From positions 1 to 8,584 of the forward strand of contig CANCQD010000098.1 of NCBI GenBank assembly GCA_947380285.1: a stretch of DNA of 8,584 nt, written 5' to 3'. This document shows, piece by piece, positions 5,376-8,584 of the stretch. The translations under genes were made by a program, and so were the position numbers. The first letter of the stretch is position 1. Each line of letters begins with the position of its first letter. The DNA comes from Burkholderiaceae bacterium. GTDB lineage: Bacteria > Pseudomonadota > Gammaproteobacteria > Burkholderiales > Burkholderiaceae. The notes beneath the pieces are model-generated. The model saw only the letters and a list, made by a program, of their open reading frames with translations. It ran no database searches and was not told where the DNA came from.

Positions 5376-6758
5376 ATGCTAGAGAACCTCACCGACCGCC
5401 TATCTCGCGTTGTTAAAACAATGCGGGGCCAAGCCCGCCTTACTGAAGCCAATACCGCAGAAATGCTGCGGGAAATCCGTTTGGCCCTTCTGGAGGCTGA
5501 CGTAGCGCTTCCAGTGGTGAAGTCTTTACTGGAGCAGATTAAATTTAAAGCCCTTGGTGAGGAAGTGGTTGGTAGCCTCAGTCCAGGACAAGCTCTGGTT
5601 GGTGTAGTGCAGCGAGAGCTAGCTCAAGTAATGAAGGGTGACACCAATCAAAGTGGCGAACTCAATTTAGCAACCCAGCCCCCAGCGGTGATATTGATGG
5701 CTGGCTTGCAGGGTGCCGGTAAAACGACCTCCGTTGGCAAACTTGCCAAATGGTTGCAAGAAAAGAAGAGGAAGAAAGTTCTCACTGTTTCTTGCGACGT
5801 CTATCGTCCAGCCGCAATCGAGCAATTAGAGACGGTTACCAAACAAGTGGGTGCTAATTTTTTCCCGAGCGACATTAGCCAAAAACCCAATGACATTGCA
5901 CTTGCCGCTCTTGATTGGGCGCGCCGTCACTACTTTGACGTAGTTTTAGTGGATACCGCAGGTCGCCTTGGTATTGATGAAGTACTCATGCAAGAAATTA
6001 AAACTTTGCATGCCAGCCTCAATCCTATCGAAACCTTATTTGTTGTGGATGCGATGCTTGGCCAAGATGCTGTTAATACCGCCAAAGCTTTCCACGAAGC
6101 TCTCCCGCTAACAGGCATCATTCTCACCAAGCTAGATGGTGACTCCCGCGGCGGTGCAGCGCTTTCAGTTCGTCAAGTTACAGGTGTCCCTCTCAAGTTT
6201 ATCGGCGTAGCCGAGAAAATGGATGGTCTGGAAGCTTTTGATGCCGAACGTATGGCTAATCGCATCTTGGGCATGGGCGACATCCTAGCCTTAGTTGAAC
6301 AAGCGCAGCAACACGTTGATGTTGCTAAAGCAGAAAAATTAGCAAGCAAGATTTCTAAAGGTGGGTTTGATCTTGAGGATTTTCGAGATCAACTTATGCA
6401 GATGCAAAAGATGGGTGGTATGGCCAGCCTCATGGATAAATTACCCAGCCAAGTTGCACAAGCGGCATCTAAAGCAAACCTGAGCAATGCCGATAAACAA
6501 ACCACGCGCATGCGCGGCATCATTGATAGCATGACACCTCAAGAGCGCAGAAAACCTGAATTACTAAAAGCTAGCCGCAAGCGTCGGATTGCTGCAGGCT
6601 CTGGGGTAGAGGTACAAGAAGTAAATCGCCTGCTTGCTCAATTCGAGCAAATGCAAACGATGATGAAACAATTCAAAGGTGGAAAAATGGCGCGCACCAT
6701 GGCTAGTATGGCTGCCAAAGGAGCCGCCAAGGGAATTGGCGGACTCTTTAAAAAATAA
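5376..6758 (+). CDS. ffh: Signal recognition particle protein Ffh (SRP54 homologue)
   Basis: This is the GTPase of the signal recognition particle. With 4.5S RNA it binds signal sequences of nascent inner-membrane proteins and docks with FtsY. The 460-aa length is normal. The N domain (1 to about 90) starts MLENLTDRLSR as in E. coli. The G domain has G1 GLQGAGKTT (110-118), DVYRPAA (141-147), DTAGR (193-197), TKLD (251-254) and GVAE (277-280). The Met-rich M domain (about 300-460) has the finger-loop segment MQKMGGMASLMDKLP and the RNA-binding SRKRRIAAGSG (400-410), ending in a Lys/Ala/Gly-rich tail. The ATG at 5376 is fixed by family alignment. No Shine-Dalgarno stands at normal distance; GGAAAG lies 12 nt away. 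It is divergent from ypjD by 20 bp, so its promoter must overlap the ypjD coding sequence. The 4.5S RNA gene is not in this window. Confidence 0.99.
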   Translation: MLENLTDRLSRVVKTMRGQARLTEANTAEMLREIRLALLEADVALPVVKSLLEQIKFKALGEEVVGSLSPGQALVGVVQRELAQVMKGDTNQSGELNLATQPPAVILMAGLQGAGKTTSVGKLAKWLQEKKRKKVLTVSCDVYRPAAIEQLETVTKQVGANFFPSDISQKPNDIALAALDWARRHYFDVVLVDTAGRLGIDEVLMQEIKTLHASLNPIETLFVVDAMLGQDAVNTAKAFHEALPLTGIILTKLDGDSRGGAALSVRQVTGVPLKFIGVAEKMDGLEAFDAERMANRILGMGDILALVEQAQQHVDVAKAEKLASKISKGGFDLEDFRDQLMQMQKMGGMASLMDKLPSQVAQAASKANLSNADKQTTRMRGIIDSMTPQERRKPELLKASRKRRIAAGSGVEVQEVNRLLAQFEQMQTMMKQFKGGKMARTMASMAAKGAAKGIGGLFKK

Positions 6759-6772
6759 TGAACCAGGTTTAA

Positions 6773-8515
6773 TTAAGCAATCAATTGCTTTGCAGCATGT
6801 ACCGCAGCAATTACTTTTGCCTTGATGTCACCGAGTGGAATATTCTGAGATTCAGCATCGGTACGTCCTTTAAATTCCACTTGAGAATCTGCCAAGCCAC
6901 GATCGCCAATGACTACTCGGAATGGCGCCCCGATCAACTCCCAGTCGGCAAACATTGCGCCTGGGCGTTCATTGCGATCATCCAAAATTACATCAATTCC
7001 ATCAGCCAAAAGTTCGTCATGTAATTGATCACAGGCGGTTTTAACTGCTTCTGATTTCTCGTAACCCATCGGGCAAATCACTACCTCAAATGGTGCCATA
7101 GAAATTGGCCAAATAATACCGCGCTCATCGTGACCCTGCTCAATTGCAGCGCCTAGCAATCGAGTAACGCCGATCCCGTAACAACCCATTACCATCGGCT
7201 GCGCCTTGCCTTGCTGATCCAAGTATGTGCAACCCATAGCTTCTGAATAACGCGTACCCAGCTGGAATACATGACCGACTTCAATGCCACGGCAAATATC
7301 AACAATGCCTTTGCCATCTGGAGAAGGGTCACCGATCACTGCATTGCGAATATCCAGCACCAATGGCTCAGGTAAATCACAGCCCCAGTTCACACCAGTC
7401 AAGTGATGTCCAGCTTCATTTGCGCCACATACAAAATCAGCCATATTGGCGACTGTAAGATCAGCAACAACAGTTACATCAGCACTCACTCCAACAGGGC
7501 CTAAATATCCCGCTGGTGCATCACAGGCTTGCTTGATTTCAGCTTCGGTTGCAAAACGCGATTCAGTCATACCAGGAATCTTGCTAGCTTTCACTTCATT
7601 GAGTTCATGGTCTCCACGTACCAACAACATAAAGAGTTTTGCCGGGCCACTATCTTGATCCGCAGCAAATAGTAGAGACTTCACAGTGCGCTCAAGAGGG
7701 ATATTTAAGAGCTTCGCTACATCAGCACAGTTTGTTTTATCAGGCGTAGGCACCTTAGTCATAGCCGCAGATGCTGCTCCGCGAGCAGCAATTAACGCTA
7801 AAGACTCAGCAGCCTCTAAGTTAGCTGCGTAATCAGAATTTGGGCAATACACAATCGCATCTTCACCAGTATCAGCAATCACATGGAACTCTTGACTGCC
7901 AGAGCCACCAATCGCGCCATTGTCTGCCGTGACAGCGCGGAATTGAAGACCCATACGCTTAAAGATACGGGTGTAGGCATCAAACATCGTTTGATAAGAC
8001 TTCTTGAGCCCCTCAACATCCCTGTCAAATGAATAAGCATCCTTCATACTGAACTCACGACCACGCATGATGCCAAAACGAGGGCGTCTTTCATCGCGGA
8101 ACTTTGTCTGAATTTGATAGAAGTTCACTGGTAACTGTTTGTAACTCCTGATCTCATTGCGCGCCAAATCAGTAATCACTTCTTCAGAGGTTGGCTGAAT
8201 TAAAAAATCACGTTCATGGCGATCTTTGATCCGAAGTAACTCTGGACCCATCTTTTCCCAACGACCTGTCTCTTGCCACAATTCAGCTGGCTGAATCATC
8301 GGCATCAGTAATTCAATTGCACCAGCACGATTCATTTCTTCGCGAATGATGTTTTCTACTTTGCGAATGACTTTCAAACCCAGTGGCAAATAGTTGTAGA
8401 TGCCTGCGCTAAGCTTGCGAATTAAACCTGCACGAACCATAAGTTTGTGCGAAACCACCTCAGCGTCGGAGGGGGCTTCTTTTAGCGTGGCGAGAAATGA
8501 TTGTGAGGCTTTCAT
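6773..8515 (-). CDS. proS: Prolyl-tRNA synthetase (bacterial type, with editing domain)
   Basis: A class II aminoacyl-tRNA synthetase that charges tRNA-Pro with proline in the cytoplasm. At 580 aa it matches the long bacterial type. The catalytic core starts [15 protein letters not shown]. Motif 1 lies around 62-80 ([12 protein letters not shown]), motif 2 around 139-165 ([21 protein letters not shown]) and motif 3 around 443-457 ([12 protein letters not shown]). The inserted editing domain (about 224-408) that clears mischarged Ala-tRNA-Pro is present, with Lys279 (RTVKSLL), the GYLGP loop (336-340) and the His370/371 pair (AGHHLTG). The C-terminal anticodon-binding domain is about 468-580, with [18 protein letters not shown]. 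The ATG at 8513-8515 is preceded by no clear Shine-Dalgarno; a weak TAAAAT-type -10 upstream would leave a leader of about 20 nt. It is convergent with ffh (14 bp between stops) and divergent from rppH (48 bp). Confidence 0.99.
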   Translation of the reverse strand: MKASQSFLATLKEAPSDAEVVSHKLMVRAGLIRKLSAGIYNYLPLGLKVIRKVENIIREEMNRAGAIELLMPMIQPAELWQETGRWEKMGPELLRIKDRHERDFLIQPTSEEVITDLARNEIRSYKQLPVNFYQIQTKFRDERRPRFGIMRGREFSMKDAYSFDRDVEGLKKSYQTMFDAYTRIFKRMGLQFRAVTADNGAIGGSGSQEFHVIADTGEDAIVYCPNSDYAANLEAAESLALIAARGAASAAMTKVPTPDKTNCADVAKLLNIPLERTVKSLLFAADQDSGPAKLFMLLVRGDHELNEVKASKIPGMTESRFATEAEIKQACDAPAGYLGPVGVSADVTVVADLTVANMADFVCGANEAGHHLTGVNWGCDLPEPLVLDIRNAVIGDPSPDGKGIVDICRGIEVGHVFQLGTRYSEAMGCTYLDQQGKAQPMVMGCYGIGVTRLLGAAIEQGHDERGIIWPISMAPFEVVICPMGYEKSEAVKTACDQLHDELLADGIDVILDDRNERPGAMFADWELIGAPFRVVIGDRGLADSQVEFKGRTDAESQNIPLGDIKAKVIAAVHAAKQLIA

Positions 8516-8528
8516 GTATGGATATAAT
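8501..8528 (+). promoter_or_regulatory. Predicted sigma70 promoter of rppH
   Basis: A -35-like TTGTGA (8501-8506, 4 of 6) and a perfect -10 TATAAT (8523-8528) are separated by 16 bp, about 35 bp before the rppH ATG. The -35 lies inside the first codons of proS on the other strand, so the two divergent genes share control DNA. Confidence 0.7.
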
Positions 8529-8552
8529 CAAATCGTTGATTTTAAAGGATTT

Positions 8553-8556
8553 GAGG
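8553..8556 (+). promoter_or_regulatory. Shine-Dalgarno site of rppH
   Basis: GAGG, 7 nt before the ATG at 8564, at normal spacing; it supports this start. Confidence 0.6.
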
Positions 8557-8563
8557 CACGATC

Positions 8564-8584
8564 ATGCTTGACCGTGAAGGGTAT
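8564..8584 (+). CDS. rppH: RNA pyrophosphohydrolase RppH (NudH), first seven codons
   Basis: Only MLDREGY is in the window. This matches the usual opening of betaproteobacterial RppH, a Nudix hydrolase that removes pyrophosphate from 5'-triphosphorylated mRNA and so starts RNase E-dependent decay. The Nudix box is outside the window, so the identification rests on the start peptide and on the divergent position next to proS, which is common in related bacteria. It has its own promoter and Shine-Dalgarno. Confidence 0.75.

Noticed and set aside
5183..5452. An 89-codon minus-strand frame spanning the ypjD and ffh starts
   Set aside because: It overlaps both real genes in another frame and lacks any recognisable motif.
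6775..6790. AAGCAAT-CA-ATTGCTT inverted repeat at the proS stop as a terminator
   Set aside because: The stem is short and AT-rich, and neither strand has a proper U-tract after it.
1..8584. Mobile element, CRISPR array, tRNA or defence genes
   Set aside because: No regularly spaced repeats, transposase or integrase motifs, cloverleaf sequences or known defence domains were found; gene content is conserved housekeeping.

Overview
The window comes from a chromosomal backbone region of a betaproteobacterium. The closest fit I can suggest by recognition is Polynucleobacter or a similar small-genome Burkholderiaceae. The reasons are the protein styles (Ffh, ProRS with the bacterial insertion/editing domain, a CcsA-like YpjD next to ffh, AmpD linked to a PP0621-type zinc-ribbon segment, RppH divergent from proS) and the moderate, AT-leaning base composition. 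No database search was possible, so the taxonomy is inference.

Layout, left to right: (1) 1-386, minus strand, the N-terminal part of nrdB (ribonucleotide reductase beta subunit), cut by the window edge. (2) 430-3411, minus, nrdA (alpha subunit), which is upstream of nrdB in the same operon. (3) 3412-3684, a 273-bp intergenic region. It holds the nrdAB promoter, a near-consensus NrdR box lying in the -35/-10 spacer, a weaker second box 31 bp away, a perfect 18-bp palindrome in the predicted leader, a further 10-bp inverted repeat, and the Rho-independent terminator of the ampD transcript. (4) 3685-4503, minus, an unusual ampD whose product begins with a membrane segment and a Cys-rich PP0621-like zinc-ribbon segment. 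(5) 4507-5355, minus, ypjD, a multi-pass CcsA/CcmC-like membrane protein, 3 bp from ampD. (6) 5376-6758, plus, ffh (SRP GTPase), divergent from ypjD with a 20-bp gap. (7) 6773-8515, minus, proS, convergent with ffh across 14 bp. (8) 8564-8584, plus, the first seven codons of rppH, behind a good sigma70-type promoter that overlaps the start of proS.

The genes serve separate housekeeping jobs: dNTP synthesis (nrdAB, under NrdR), peptidoglycan recycling (ampD), membrane-protein targeting (ypjD context, ffh), translation (proS) and mRNA 5'-end processing (rppH). I see no tRNA, rRNA, CRISPR, insertion sequence, prophage or defence system, and every main gene is intact apart from the two cut by the window edges. 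The most interesting points are the membrane-anchored PP0621-AmpD fusion with a TTG start, the dense regulatory architecture upstream of nrdA, and several genes (ffh, ypjD, proS) with no clear Shine-Dalgarno sequence. I do not see evidence for an undescribed multi-gene system.
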